Part shown: positions 1 through 8,170 of the stretch, in pieces
Position numbering within the stretch: position 1 is the stretch's first letter
Layout of the letters: every line of letters starts with the position of its first letter
From: Catellatospora bangladeshensis
GTDB taxonomy: Bacteria > Actinomycetota > Actinomycetes > Mycobacteriales > Micromonosporaceae
Direction: 5' to 3'
Length of the DNA: 64,000 bases
Assembly: GCF_016862575.1 (NCBI RefSeq)
Contig: NZ_BONF01000029.1
Span: 62,001 to 126,000 of the forward strand
The notes under the pieces: model-generated
Told to the model about the DNA's origin: nothing
What the model saw: the letters and a program-made list of their open reading frames with translations, nothing else
Database searches by the model: none
Program-made: the position numbers and the translations under genes

Positions 1-294
1 GAACACCATGAGGCCGAGCAGGACGAACCCGGTCATCGTCGGGCCCGGTGGGACGATCTGCGCCGACGGCAGCGCGTTCATCACCAGGTGGCCGACGATG
101 TAGGCGAGCACGGTGCCGACGATGAAGATCAGCCCGCCCATGGTGGGAGTGCCGCGTTTGGCCTGATGCGCGGCGGGATTTACGTCGCGGATCGGCTGAC
201 CGGCGCGCAGCCGGGCCAGGGCGCGGGTGGCCACCGGCGTACAGATCAGAGCGAACACGAACGCGACGGCGGCAGCGACGACCGAGGAGATCAT
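1..294 (-). CDS. mraY: Phospho-N-acetylmuramoyl-pentapeptide transferase MraY, N-terminal part
   Basis: This is the first 98 codons of an MraY-type integral membrane enzyme, which joins UDP-MurNAc-pentapeptide to undecaprenyl phosphate to make lipid I. The gene runs off the left edge. Two N-terminal membrane segments flank the family signature NPAAHQAKRGTPTMGG (residues 39-54). The ATG at 294 has a GGGAGG ribosome site 10 bases upstream. MraY normally sits between murF and murD, but nothing upstream here resembles murF or any cell-wall gene, so this is either a second copy or a displaced one. The identification is firm; the paralogue status is inference. Confidence 0.9.
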   Translation of the reverse strand, partial: MISSVVAAAVAFVFALICTPVATRALARLRAGQPIRDVNPAAHQAKRGTPTMGGLIFIVGTVLAYIVGHLVMNALPSAQIVPPGPTMTGFVLLGLMVF

Positions 295-805
295 CGGCGG
301 GGTACCTCCCGGCGTAGGAGCAGGCAAGATCACTAAGCCGCACAGTGTATGGGCGCGCGCCCGCCTGCGCCGGACCTCGGCAGCCGCACGAAGCGGCCGA
401 ATGTCCGATAAGTCCTGATCGCTCGTCGAGAGACAGGCGACCTCGAACCTCGCCTGAAAGCGACACCCGGCTTGCGATCGCACAGGTCACGACCGCGGGC
501 CCCGCGCGCACCCGCGGGCGGACGGCCCCCGGCGGCCGCGTCGCAGGACCAGGCGGGAACGCCGCGACATCTTCACAGGACCGCCACATCTGACGCCCGC
601 GTCACAACGCGCGACGGCGCCCGATGACCCGCCGCACACTGTTGCGCCGATCCCACCGGATCGTCGCCCGTCGCCAGGATTCCCCGGCATGGCGCACACG
701 CACGAAGTCACCACCGGCCGCGCAGCAAGGACATCGATGTCGATCATTGACGGCGGGCACCGGCGTACCGATGATGTGCGCAGGCTGAATCGAAGGAGGA
801 CTCCG
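295..805. other. Non-coding interval, nothing recognised
   Basis: This stretch holds the upstream region of mraY (minus strand) and of the small gene at 806. Frames open here have no ribosome site or recognisable protein. No clear repeat or hairpin stands out. Confidence 0.5.
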
Positions 806-925
806 ATGGACAAGTCGCGCAAGGACCGCGCCGCGGTCAAGGTCACCGGTGCCGTGCTCACCGTGGCCGCAGTGCTGACCACGCTGTACACGCTCGCCGC
901 ACCCGCGATCATCATCAAGAAGTGA
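806..925 (+). CDS. Small single-span membrane peptide (39 aa)
   Basis: An ATG preceded by AAGGAGG (5 bases of spacing after the core) opens a 39-codon frame. Its basic head (MDKSRKDRAAVK) is followed by one hydrophobic segment of about 22 residues and ends IIIKK. The strong ribosome site makes it a likely real gene. I do not recognise the family. It lies tail to tail with the DUF3105 gene, 13 bases from that gene's stop. A longer in-frame start at 689 has no ribosome site. Confidence 0.6.
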   Translation: MDKSRKDRAAVKVTGAVLTVAAVLTTLYTLAAPAIIIKK

Positions 926-938
926 CCGCGGCACTCCG

Positions 939-1586
939 TCACATGCCGTCGACCTCGGGAGCGTCGGTGGCCGGGTGCGCGAGCACGAACCGTTCGATCG
1001 CCGCGCCGCTGACGCGGGCGCAGAACTGCCGGTAGCCGGCCGTGCGGCCCCAGTGCGACATGGCCAGGGGCCGCCCGGCCGGGAAGGCGCCGTAGCTGTC
1101 GTCCCAGGCCGAGACGATGAACTTCTCGCCGTACGCGTCGCCGCCGAGCTTCACCGCGAGTTCGCGCAGCTCCTCGACCTCGTCGGCGGGCAGCGTGCCG
1201 GTGTACCACACGACGGTGTAGCCGTGTTCGAGGTTGTGCACCAGCTCCTCCATCGCCGGCCGGTCCTGCGGCAGGTAGAAACGCCGGGCCCGCTGGGCGG
1301 GGTAGACGTAGTGCGGCCCGGACGAGGGAGGCACGGTCTCGTAGCCCACGCGGGTGGCGGTCGGCTGGGAGGTGCCGGGTCCGACGTGCATGCCGACGCC
1401 GGAGACCGGGTCGGTCAGCTCCGCGTCGCAGCCGGCCTGCTCGGCGGCGACCCCGAACGAGGCGGCGGGCCGGTGCCGCGGCGACTCGGCGTACGCCCGC
1501 ACGAACGGCACCGCCGCGGCGGCCAGCAGGCCCAGCCCGACCGCGGCCGCCGCGACGGCGGTACGGGACATCCTCGGCTCAGCCAT
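939..1586 (-). CDS. DUF3105 membrane-anchored protein
   Basis: This 215-residue protein has one N-terminal membrane anchor (about residues 8-28) and an extracytoplasmic DUF3105 domain, recognised by SSGPHY, HNLEHG and the following VVWYTG. The His/Glu cluster in NLEHG could bind metal, but no activity is established for the family. Its ATG overlaps the lanD stop by 8 bases, so it is the last gene of the lanthipeptide operon and translationally coupled to it. DUF3105 proteins also occur outside such clusters, so a role in the peptide pathway (immunity, maturation) is only inferred. Confidence 0.8.
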   Translation of the reverse strand: MAEPRMSRTAVAAAAVGLGLLAAAAVPFVRAYAESPRHRPAASFGVAAEQAGCDAELTDPVSGVGMHVGPGTSQPTATRVGYETVPPSSGPHYVYPAQRARRFYLPQDRPAMEELVHNLEHGYTVVWYTGTLPADEVEELRELAVKLGGDAYGEKFIVSAWDDSYGAFPAGRPLAMSHWGRTAGYRQFCARVSGAAIERFVLAHPATDAPEVDGM

Positions 1587-2136
1587 CGCGGCGCTCCCCC
1601 ACGAACGTCGCGGCCCACTGCAGCACTTCGCCGATGGGCGGCGCGCCGCGGCCGGTGACCGTGCCCGTGCTCAGGGCGAGCACCCCGACGGGCGGCACGA
1701 CGCCGTGCCCGTCGGCGCGCAGCTGCTCGATGTTGCGCTGCACGGCCGGGCGGTCCCACATCGCCGCGTTCATGGACGGCACGAACACCACGGGCGCGGA
1801 GGCGGCGAGGACGCAGGTGGTGAGCAGGCTGTCGGCGATGCCGTGGGCGGCCTTGCCGATGGTGTTGGCGGTGGCGGGCATGACCAGCACGAGGTCGGCC
1901 CACCGGCCCAGGTCGAGGTGCGCGACCCCGGGCGCCTCAGCGGTGCCGTCGTCGTACGCGGGCTCGCCGGTCACCGCCGTGAACGCCTTCGCGGTGACGA
2001 ACGACGCGGCGGCGGCCGAGAGCACGACGCGCACCTGCAGGCCGAGCGCGAAGCGCATGGCGAGGACGGACTGGGGCAGGGTGACCACATCGCTGGATCC
2101 GCAGGCGGCCACGAGGACCCGCCGGAACGGTGTCAC
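1579..2136 (-). CDS. lanD: LanD-type flavoprotein, peptidyl-cysteine decarboxylase
   Basis: A 185-residue flavoprotein of the HFCD family (EpiD, MrsD, PPC decarboxylase). It has the FMN-binding start (VLVAACGSS), the MPATANTIGKAAHGIADSL active-site block, and the substrate clamp PSMNAAMW typical of EpiD-like enzymes. These enzymes oxidatively decarboxylate the C-terminal Cys of a precursor peptide to an enethiol that becomes aminovinyl-cysteine. The precursor at 7627 ends in Cys, as required. The GTG start lies inside the lanT stop (GTGA). CoaC is the alternative family member, but the operon argues for LanD. Confidence 0.88.
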   Translation of the reverse strand: MTPFRRVLVAACGSSDVVTLPQSVLAMRFALGLQVRVVLSAAAASFVTAKAFTAVTGEPAYDDGTAEAPGVAHLDLGRWADLVLVMPATANTIGKAAHGIADSLLTTCVLAASAPVVFVPSMNAAMWDRPAVQRNIEQLRADGHGVVPPVGVLALSTGTVTGRGAPPIGEVLQWAATFVGERRDG

Positions 2137-4361
2137 CGGGTGGGCTGCAGGCACGGCAGTTCTCCTTCGGCGGGGGTGGTGGAGCCGTCGAGCTGGCTGG
2201 CGACGAGTTCGGCGTACACCCCGCGGGCGGCGAGCAGCTCGTCGTGGCTGCCCTGCTCGGCGATGCGGCCACCGGCCAGGACGATGATCTTGTCGGCGTT
2301 GCGTACGGTGCTCAGCCGGTGCGCGATGACGATGCGGGTGCAGCGCAGGGCGGAGATCGCCTGGTCGACGCGGCGTTCGGTGGCGACGTCGAGGTGGCTG
2401 GTGGCCTCGTCGAGCAGCAGCACCGCCGGATCGCCGACGACGGCGCGGGCGATGGACAGCCGCTGGCGCTGCCCGCCGGACAGGGCCTGGCCGCGCTCGG
2501 CGACGCGGGTGTCGTAGCCCATCGGCATGGCGTCGATGTCGGCGTCGATGCCGGCGATGGCGGCGGCGGCGCGGATCCGCTCGGCGGTCGCGCCCGGGTC
2601 GGCCAGCGCGACGTTGCGGCGGATCGAGTCGCGAAACAGGTAGCTCTCCTGCAGCACGACGCCGAACTGGCGGCGCAGGGCCTGCGGCGCGATCCGTGCC
2701 TGCGGCACCCCGTCGAAGCTGATCTCGCCCTCGGTCGGCCGGTACAGGCCGGTCAGCAGCATGGCCAGGGTGCTCTTGCCGCAGCCGGACGCGCCCACCA
2801 CGGCGACCTTCTGTCCGGGCAGGATGTCGAACGAGACGTCGCGCAGCACGTACGGGCTCTGCGCGTCGTAGCGGAAGCTGACCCCGCGCACCTGGATCGC
2901 GCCGCGCAGCCGTGGCGTGTCGAGCGCCTCGCCGTCGCCGGTCTCGGGGCGGGCGGCGAACACGTCGCGCAGCCGTTGCAGGTGCGAGACGACCGACTGC
3001 AGCACCTGCGCGCTGGACACCAGCGACGACAGCGGCACCAGGAACGACATGGCCAGCGCCTGCAGGCCGAGCATCTCCCCCAGGCTCATGCCGCCCTCGA
3101 ACATCCGGGCGGTGCCCAGCCACAGCAGCGCCAGCGGCCCCGCCAGCCCGACCGCGGCGGTGACGTTGCCGACGGTGGACGTCAGCCGGTTCTGTGCCCG
3201 GTCGACCCGCAGCGCCGCGTCGTATCGGGTCAGCCAGCTGTCGTAGACCTGCCGCTCGACGCCCATCGACTTGACGGTCGCGATGCCCGACAGCGCCTCC
3301 ATCAGCGCGCTCTCGGCTTCGGCCTGCACGTTGAGCTGGCGGTGGCTGAGCCGGATGAGGCGGCTGTTGACGACCGCGACCGCCAGCACCTGCGCCAGGC
3401 CGATGCCCGCCGCCAGCAGCGCGAACTCGGTGTCACGGGTGGCCAGGACGGCGAAGTAGACGGTGACCAGGCCGCCGTCGATCACAGCGGTGAGCACCTG
3501 CGCGGTGACCAGCTCGCGCAGCAGGATGCTGCTGGACAGCCGCTGCATCAGGTCGCCGCTGGAGCGCTGCTGGAAGAACGCGTACGGCAGCCGCAGCAGG
3601 TGCCCGAACAGCCGGGTCATCAGCTCCCGGTCGACGCGGGTCTGCAGGTTCACCAGCATCATCGACCGCAGGTGCGCAACGGCGAACTGGGTGAGCACCA
3701 GCGCGCCGATGCCGACGGCCAGGTACGGCATCAGCGACGTCTCGCGCGCGGGCATGATCTCGTCGAACGCGACGGTGGTGGCCAGCGGCAGCGCCAGCCC
3801 GAGCAGCTGCAGCAGCAGCGACACGCCGAACACGGCGCCGAGCGCGGGCAGGAACCGGCCGACGGCCGCGCGGGCTCGGTCCAGCCGCTGCCGCACCGGG
3901 ACCCGGACCGGGCGGGCCGGAGCGCTCGCGGCGCCGCCGGGGGTGAGGGCGATGACGGTGGCGCCGAGGCTCGCCGCGAGATCGTCAGGGGTGATGAGCC
4001 TGCGGCCGAGCGCGGGGTCGACGATGCGAGCGCCGCGCCGCCCGACGCGCTCTACGACGACGAAGTGGTCGTGCTCCCAGTGCGCGATCGCGGGCAGCGG
4101 CACCTGCCTGACGGCCTGCGGGGTGGCCCGGTAGGCCTTGGCGGTCAGGCCGTGGCGGGTGGCGGCGTCGATGACGGCCCAGGCGCTGACGCCGTCGCGG
4201 CCGACGCCGATGTCGTCGCGTACGCCGGACAGGGTCGCGGGCAGGCCGTGGCGGCGCAGCACCATGGTCAGGCAGGCGGCGCCGCAGTCGGCCTCGGCCA
4301 TCTGCAGCACCACGGGCACGCCGCGGATGCGCCGCCACCAGCTCGCCAGCAGTCGTCTCAT
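2133..4361 (-). CDS. lanT: LanT: C39 peptidase-ABC exporter for the lanthipeptide
   Basis: A 742-residue bifunctional exporter. Residues 15-150 form a C39 double-glycine peptidase with Gln20/Cys26 (Q-x5-C, AEADCGAAC) and the catalytic His in HWEHDHFVVV. Six membrane spans follow, then an ATPase with Walker A GASGCGKST, signature LSGGQRQRLS, Walker B LLLDEATS and the AHRLS switch. It should cut the leader after the Gly-Gly of the precursor and export the product. The ATG at 4361 overlaps the lanM stop (ATGA). A longer frame reaches further upstream, but that part lies inside lanM. Confidence 0.93.
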   Translation of the reverse strand: MRRLLASWWRRIRGVPVVLQMAEADCGAACLTMVLRRHGLPATLSGVRDDIGVGRDGVSAWAVIDAATRHGLTAKAYRATPQAVRQVPLPAIAHWEHDHFVVVERVGRRGARIVDPALGRRLITPDDLAASLGATVIALTPGGAASAPARPVRVPVRQRLDRARAAVGRFLPALGAVFGVSLLLQLLGLALPLATTVAFDEIMPARETSLMPYLAVGIGALVLTQFAVAHLRSMMLVNLQTRVDRELMTRLFGHLLRLPYAFFQQRSSGDLMQRLSSSILLRELVTAQVLTAVIDGGLVTVYFAVLATRDTEFALLAAGIGLAQVLAVAVVNSRLIRLSHRQLNVQAEAESALMEALSGIATVKSMGVERQVYDSWLTRYDAALRVDRAQNRLTSTVGNVTAAVGLAGPLALLWLGTARMFEGGMSLGEMLGLQALAMSFLVPLSSLVSSAQVLQSVVSHLQRLRDVFAARPETGDGEALDTPRLRGAIQVRGVSFRYDAQSPYVLRDVSFDILPGQKVAVVGASGCGKSTLAMLLTGLYRPTEGEISFDGVPQARIAPQALRRQFGVVLQESYLFRDSIRRNVALADPGATAERIRAAAAIAGIDADIDAMPMGYDTRVAERGQALSGGQRQRLSIARAVVGDPAVLLLDEATSHLDVATERRVDQAISALRCTRIVIAHRLSTVRNADKIIVLAGGRIAEQGSHDELLAARGVYAELVASQLDGSTTPAEGELPCLQPTR

Positions 4362-7300
4362 GGCTTGCTCCAGGTCGTGGTCGTAGTCGGGGGCGCGAGC
4401 ATCAGCAGCGAGGGCACCGTCTCGGGCGAGGCCAGGCGCAGCAGGCCGTAGCCGACGCCGGACAGGCCGGTCATCAGCTCGGGCGACGGATGGCCGGTCG
4501 GATTGGCCGAGCGCCAGCCGTAGGTCTGGCCGTCGTCGAGGATCGCCTCGGCGACGGCGGCCACGGTCGGGTCGGGCACGCCCGCGGCCAGCAGCAGGTC
4601 GAGGTTGCCCAGGTCGCCGTGGCACAGCGAGTGGTTACGCCCGAATCCGCCCGCCAGGGTCGTCCGCACCGCGACAGCGATCTCGGCGGTGAGCCGCTCG
4701 TGCTCGCCGCCGGGCACATCGGCCGGGCTGGACGGATACCCACCTGGGGCCGGGCGGAGCGATCGGGCGGCGCCGGTCGCGGACGCCGCCCCCTGCGGCA
4801 GTCCGGCCGGAGCGGCGCCGGGGCGGATGCCGAGCGCGGCGCGGATGCGCAGCCGGGACAGCCCGATGCCGGGGGCGCCGTGGCACCAGGTGAGGCTGAA
4901 CCGGCCGGGTTCACGCAGGTCGGCCCAGTTGCCGCGAGCCGGGTCGAAGAGGCTGCGGTCGTGGGCGAGGGCGGCCAGCGCGCCGTCGAGGTAGCGCTGC
5001 TGCCCGGTGGCGTGCCACATCGCCGCCAGCGCGGCGGCCTGGCCTGCGGTGCCGTGCGAGAAGCCGCCGAGGCGCGGCCCGTCCGGCGGCTGTAGGAGCA
5101 GGTCCGCAGCCCTGCGGGCCAGGGGAAACATCCGGTCGGTGTCGTCCCCCGACAGCAGCGCCAGTACGCAGCCTGCGGCGCCGTCGACGACGTCGAGCAC
5201 CGTCCCGGTCCCGATGAGGGTGTCCAGCCGGGCGGCGATCAGCTCGGCGGTCGTGCGGGCGGGCCGGTGGCCGAGGGCGGCCAGGTGGCCGTAGCAGTAG
5301 GACAGGCCGCTCCAGCCGGTGAACGCGCCGATCGACGTGCCCGCGACCGCCCGCTGGGCGATCCTGGCCGCCAGCCGCCCGGCGGCCCGGTCGGCCGTGT
5401 CGATGAACCGCTCCTCGCCGGTGTGGGCGCCGAGCGCGGCCAGGAACAGCGCGATGCCGGCGGTGCCGTCGTAGAGGTGGTCGGCGGCCCGGCCCACCTG
5501 CCAGCCGGTGCCCGCCGGGTTCAGGGCGAACCAGCCGTCGTCGTCGGACAGCTCGACGATCCGGTCACCGATCGCGGCGGCGGCGTCCAGCGCGCGCCGC
5601 CGCACCTTCGGCAGCGCCGATTCGGCGACGCCCGGCCGGGGCCCCGTCACCTGGACGGCGAGGTCGGGCAGCTGCCAGCGCACGATGGCATGCGGTGCGC
5701 CCGCCCCGTCGGCCTGGGCGGCGTACGCGGCACGGATCAGCCAGACCTGGCGGGCCAGGTCGGTGTCGCCCAGCCCGCGCAGCCGCCGATGCGCTTCGGC
5801 CAGCCCGCTGCGCACCAGCACGTCCGGCACCGTGTCGCCGGACCCGGTGCCCAGCCCGGTGGCACCGGCGCGGGCCGTGAAGCGCGGCACGTCCCCGGCG
5901 TCGAGGTCGGACCGTTCGGCGGCGACGAAGTCGCGCAGCCGCGGCAGCTGGGCCACGCCGCTCCACAGCCAGTCGAGCAGCCGGTCGCGGTCCAGGCCGT
6001 CGCGCAGGTGGTCGGTGTGCAGGGCGGCCTCGGCGAGCCTGCGGTAGGTGCGGGTGGGCCGCAGCACCACCCGGATCTCGTCGGCGGCGAACGCGGCCAG
6101 CGGGCCGTCCTCGGCTGCCAGCTCGGCGCGTGCTGCACGCAGCAGCGCGTAGGTCACCCGGAAGCCGTGCACGACGTCTTCGGCGTACCCGGCGAGGTCG
6201 ATGCCGGGGGCGGCGACGGCGTGGGTGTGCGCGGGGGCGAGTTCCAGCCGCATCAGGTCGGTGCCGACGCCTACCCACCGCGTGCAGCCGCAGGCCCGCC
6301 CGGCGGCCACGGCGTCGCCGGTCGGCAGGGCGCCCACGCCGAGCACGGAGTCCGCGACGGCGCTGCGCCGCTCGGTCACGGCAGGGGTGAACAGCGTCTC
6401 CAGGTCGATCGGCACCGGGTGCCCGCCGTGGGTGACGAGGTTCTCGTCGTGGAAGTCGGTGGCGCCCAGCGCGTACAGCAGCGCGAGCAGGCCGCCTCGG
6501 CGGCGGGCGTACGCCGCGGCGTCGCCGGTGGACGTGTCCGCCGGGAGGAACTCGGCCCAGCCGTAGCCCGGCCGGGCCACGACGGTGCAGGCGCGCAGGT
6601 CGGCGCCGCGCTCGTTCAGCCAGGTGACGAGGTCGGCGTAGCGCGCTTCGACCGCGACGTCGCGGGGCCGGTACACGACGGTGGTCCCGCTGCTGAACCG
6701 CGCGAGCAGCACGCGCCGCCCGCCGTGGTGCGGGTCGCCGGTCTCGTCGGCGGCGGTGAGCACGCCGAGCGGGGCGCCGCCGGTGAAGGTGTGCCGCAGC
6801 AGGGCGGCGTCGGCGGCCAGCCGGTCGAGCAGCTCGCAGGTGCGTACGGCCCAGCGGTCGGCCGTGCCCAGCACCTGGCGCGCCAGCACCGGGTACGCGG
6901 TGAGGAACGCCAGTGCCGCGGCGGGCTCGCGCAGGCGCGCGAAGAAGGTGTGGAAGCGCTCGGCCGGGTCGGCGGGCGGCTGCTGCTCGTGCAGCCGGGC
7001 GATGTTGAGTTCGAGCACGGCCGCCCGGCTCAGCTGCACGACCAGCTCGGACAGCAGGCCGGGCACGGTTACCGCGGCGACGGTGTCCGGGTCGAACGGC
7101 GCGTCCGGGGTGGCCGTGGCGAGCCGCCGGGCGTGCTCGGTGACCTGCCGGGTCGCGTGGGCGACCAGGGGCGCTGCGATCACCGCGGCGGCCGCCATCG
7201 GCCGGTCCGTGGAAGCCTCGAGCGGCAGGTCGGCCACCGGCCCGGCGTAGCGGTGGTGCAGGGCGGTGATCCAGCCGGGGTCCCCGCCGGCGCGGTGGCG

Positions 7301-7516
7301 CAGCTGGTCGGGGGTGTCGTCGAGCAGCCGGAGCAGTTCCGGTTCGTCGAGCTGGTCGGCGGCGAGGCGTTCAGTCCACAGCGCGGTGCCGGTGAACGCG
7401 TCCAGCTCGCGCCAGCGGGTCAGCCGCCAGCGGGCGCGGTCGGAGGCCGCTCCGCCGGTGCCGGGGGCCGGCAGCGCCAGCCGTTCGCGCAGGTTGAGTG
7501 CGGCGTGCAGGGCCAT
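4358..7516 (-). CDS. lanM: LanM class II lanthipeptide synthetase
   Basis: A 1052-residue bifunctional enzyme. The N-terminal DUF4135 dehydratase (kinase-like block DFHDENLVTHGGHPVPIDLETLF) phosphorylates and eliminates Ser/Thr. The C-terminal LanC-like cyclase adds Cys thiols and has the zinc ligands in WCHG (Cys878) and LCHG (Cys965-His966). The two ligand motifs are about 87 residues apart, clearly wider than in typical LanMs. The extra length is a Pro/Ala/Gly-rich loop near residues 897-940. I chose the ATG at 7516 because the frame upstream runs into the hairpin and the precursor gene. The gene is 37 bases past the hairpin. Confidence 0.93.
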   Translation of the reverse strand: MALHAALNLRERLALPAPGTGGAASDRARWRLTRWRELDAFTGTALWTERLAADQLDEPELLRLLDDTPDQLRHRAGGDPGWITALHHRYAGPVADLPLEASTDRPMAAAAVIAAPLVAHATRQVTEHARRLATATPDAPFDPDTVAAVTVPGLLSELVVQLSRAAVLELNIARLHEQQPPADPAERFHTFFARLREPAAALAFLTAYPVLARQVLGTADRWAVRTCELLDRLAADAALLRHTFTGGAPLGVLTAADETGDPHHGGRRVLLARFSSGTTVVYRPRDVAVEARYADLVTWLNERGADLRACTVVARPGYGWAEFLPADTSTGDAAAYARRRGGLLALLYALGATDFHDENLVTHGGHPVPIDLETLFTPAVTERRSAVADSVLGVGALPTGDAVAAGRACGCTRWVGVGTDLMRLELAPAHTHAVAAPGIDLAGYAEDVVHGFRVTYALLRAARAELAAEDGPLAAFAADEIRVVLRPTRTYRRLAEAALHTDHLRDGLDRDRLLDWLWSGVAQLPRLRDFVAAERSDLDAGDVPRFTARAGATGLGTGSGDTVPDVLVRSGLAEAHRRLRGLGDTDLARQVWLIRAAYAAQADGAGAPHAIVRWQLPDLAVQVTGPRPGVAESALPKVRRRALDAAAAIGDRIVELSDDDGWFALNPAGTGWQVGRAADHLYDGTAGIALFLAALGAHTGEERFIDTADRAAGRLAARIAQRAVAGTSIGAFTGWSGLSYCYGHLAALGHRPARTTAELIAARLDTLIGTGTVLDVVDGAAGCVLALLSGDDTDRMFPLARRAADLLLQPPDGPRLGGFSHGTAGQAAALAAMWHATGQQRYLDGALAALAHDRSLFDPARGNWADLREPGRFSLTWCHGAPGIGLSRLRIRAALGIRPGAAPAGLPQGAASATGAARSLRPAPGGYPSSPADVPGGEHERLTAEIAVAVRTTLAGGFGRNHSLCHGDLGNLDLLLAAGVPDPTVAAVAEAILDDGQTYGWRSANPTGHPSPELMTGLSGVGYGLLRLASPETVPSLLMLAPPTTTTTWSKP

Positions 7517-7552
7517 CGCGGTCTGATGCCTCTTTCCAGGTCGGATGTGGAC

Positions 7553-7589
7553 CCGGGGGCCCAGGCCGTCCACCGGCCTGGGCCCCCGG
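7553..7589 (-). terminator. 16-bp hairpin between lanA and lanM
   Basis: A perfect 16-bp GC stem (7553-7568 with 7574-7589) and a 5-base loop lie between the precursor and lanM. No T-run follows on the minus strand. Such hairpins often let a fraction of transcripts through, giving excess precursor over enzyme; that role is inferred. Confidence 0.75.
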
Positions 7590-7626
7590 ATGAGCGCACG
7601 TGCCCGGTGCCGGGCGCGCGGCGGTG

Positions 7627-7809
7627 TCAGCACACGCAGTGGCAGCACATGCTGGTGTGGCCGTCGATGGCCGCGCCGCCGGCGACGGTCTGCAGCTCGT
7701 CGCGGCTCATCTCGACCAGGCCGGCCGGGTGGGCGGCCTGCGACAGCTCGGGCGTGGTAGCGCGGTGGAACTCGTCGGTCCAGTTGCGGACGACGTCGCT
7801 GATCGACAT
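7627..7809 (-). CDS. lanA: Lanthipeptide precursor LanA (60 aa)
   Basis: A 60-codon gene with AAGGGG 8 bases before its ATG. Residues 1-45 form a class II leader rich in acidic and helical residues, ending LQTVAGG, a double-glycine site for LanT. The predicted core, residues 46-60, is AAIDGHTSMCCHCVC. It contains only Thr52 and Ser53 as dehydratable residues but four Cys (55, 56, 58, 60). The C-terminal Cys fits LanD, and the Cys-x-Cys tail recalls mersacidin and actagardine. At most two thioether links are possible, so at least two Cys stay free, form a disulfide or bind metal. The exact cleavage site is inferred. Confidence 0.92.
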   Translation of the reverse strand: MSISDVVRNWTDEFHRATTPELSQAAHPAGLVEMSRDELQTVAGGAAIDGHTSMCCHCVC

Positions 7810-8170
7810 GGCGATCCCCTTTGTTTCTCGGTTCGTCCGCTCGCCGGTTTGGCGGGCGGCTCGTTCGGTATCGAGCATCGGCCGGGCAAGGGGGTGCGCA
7901 CATGAGTGGCGGCTACTCCATTCCGGAGCGGCCGCGGCGGCCGCCGGGGCCGTCGCTGTCGGCCGGCCGACGGGTTGCATGCGCGGCCACCTGTCCGGAA
8001 CTTGACTCCAAGGTCATCTCCGGCGTGAAGGAAACCTTCAGAAACCCAGTTCAGCAGCGGACTGTCAGCTGCGCGACCGGCTACTCAGGACCGTTATCAC
8101 AGTGAGCCAGCCGTAGCCGTCGGTTAGCGTTGGCAAGCGCCGGTACGGGACCGCGCGCCGGGCACGACGG
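7810..8170. promoter_or_regulatory. Divergent promoter region lanA / LAL regulator
   Basis: About 360 bases separate the lanA start from the regulator start. No reading frame in this stretch is convincing. Besides the palindrome at 8026-8040 there is a weaker TGAC-N6-GTCA repeat at 8003-8016. No clear -35/-10 pair was assigned. Confidence 0.5.
8026..8040. promoter_or_regulatory. Palindrome TGAAGG-AAA-CCTTCA, operator candidate
   Basis: Two perfect 6-bp arms flank three bases in the lanA/LAL intergenic region, about 220 bp upstream of lanA and 130-140 bp upstream of the regulator. A site for the LuxR-type regulator encoded next door is plausible but unproven. Confidence 0.45.

Noticed and set aside
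5267-8005. 912-codon plus-strand frame opposite lanM and lanA
   Set aside because: It covers lanM, the hairpin and lanA without any recognisable motif.
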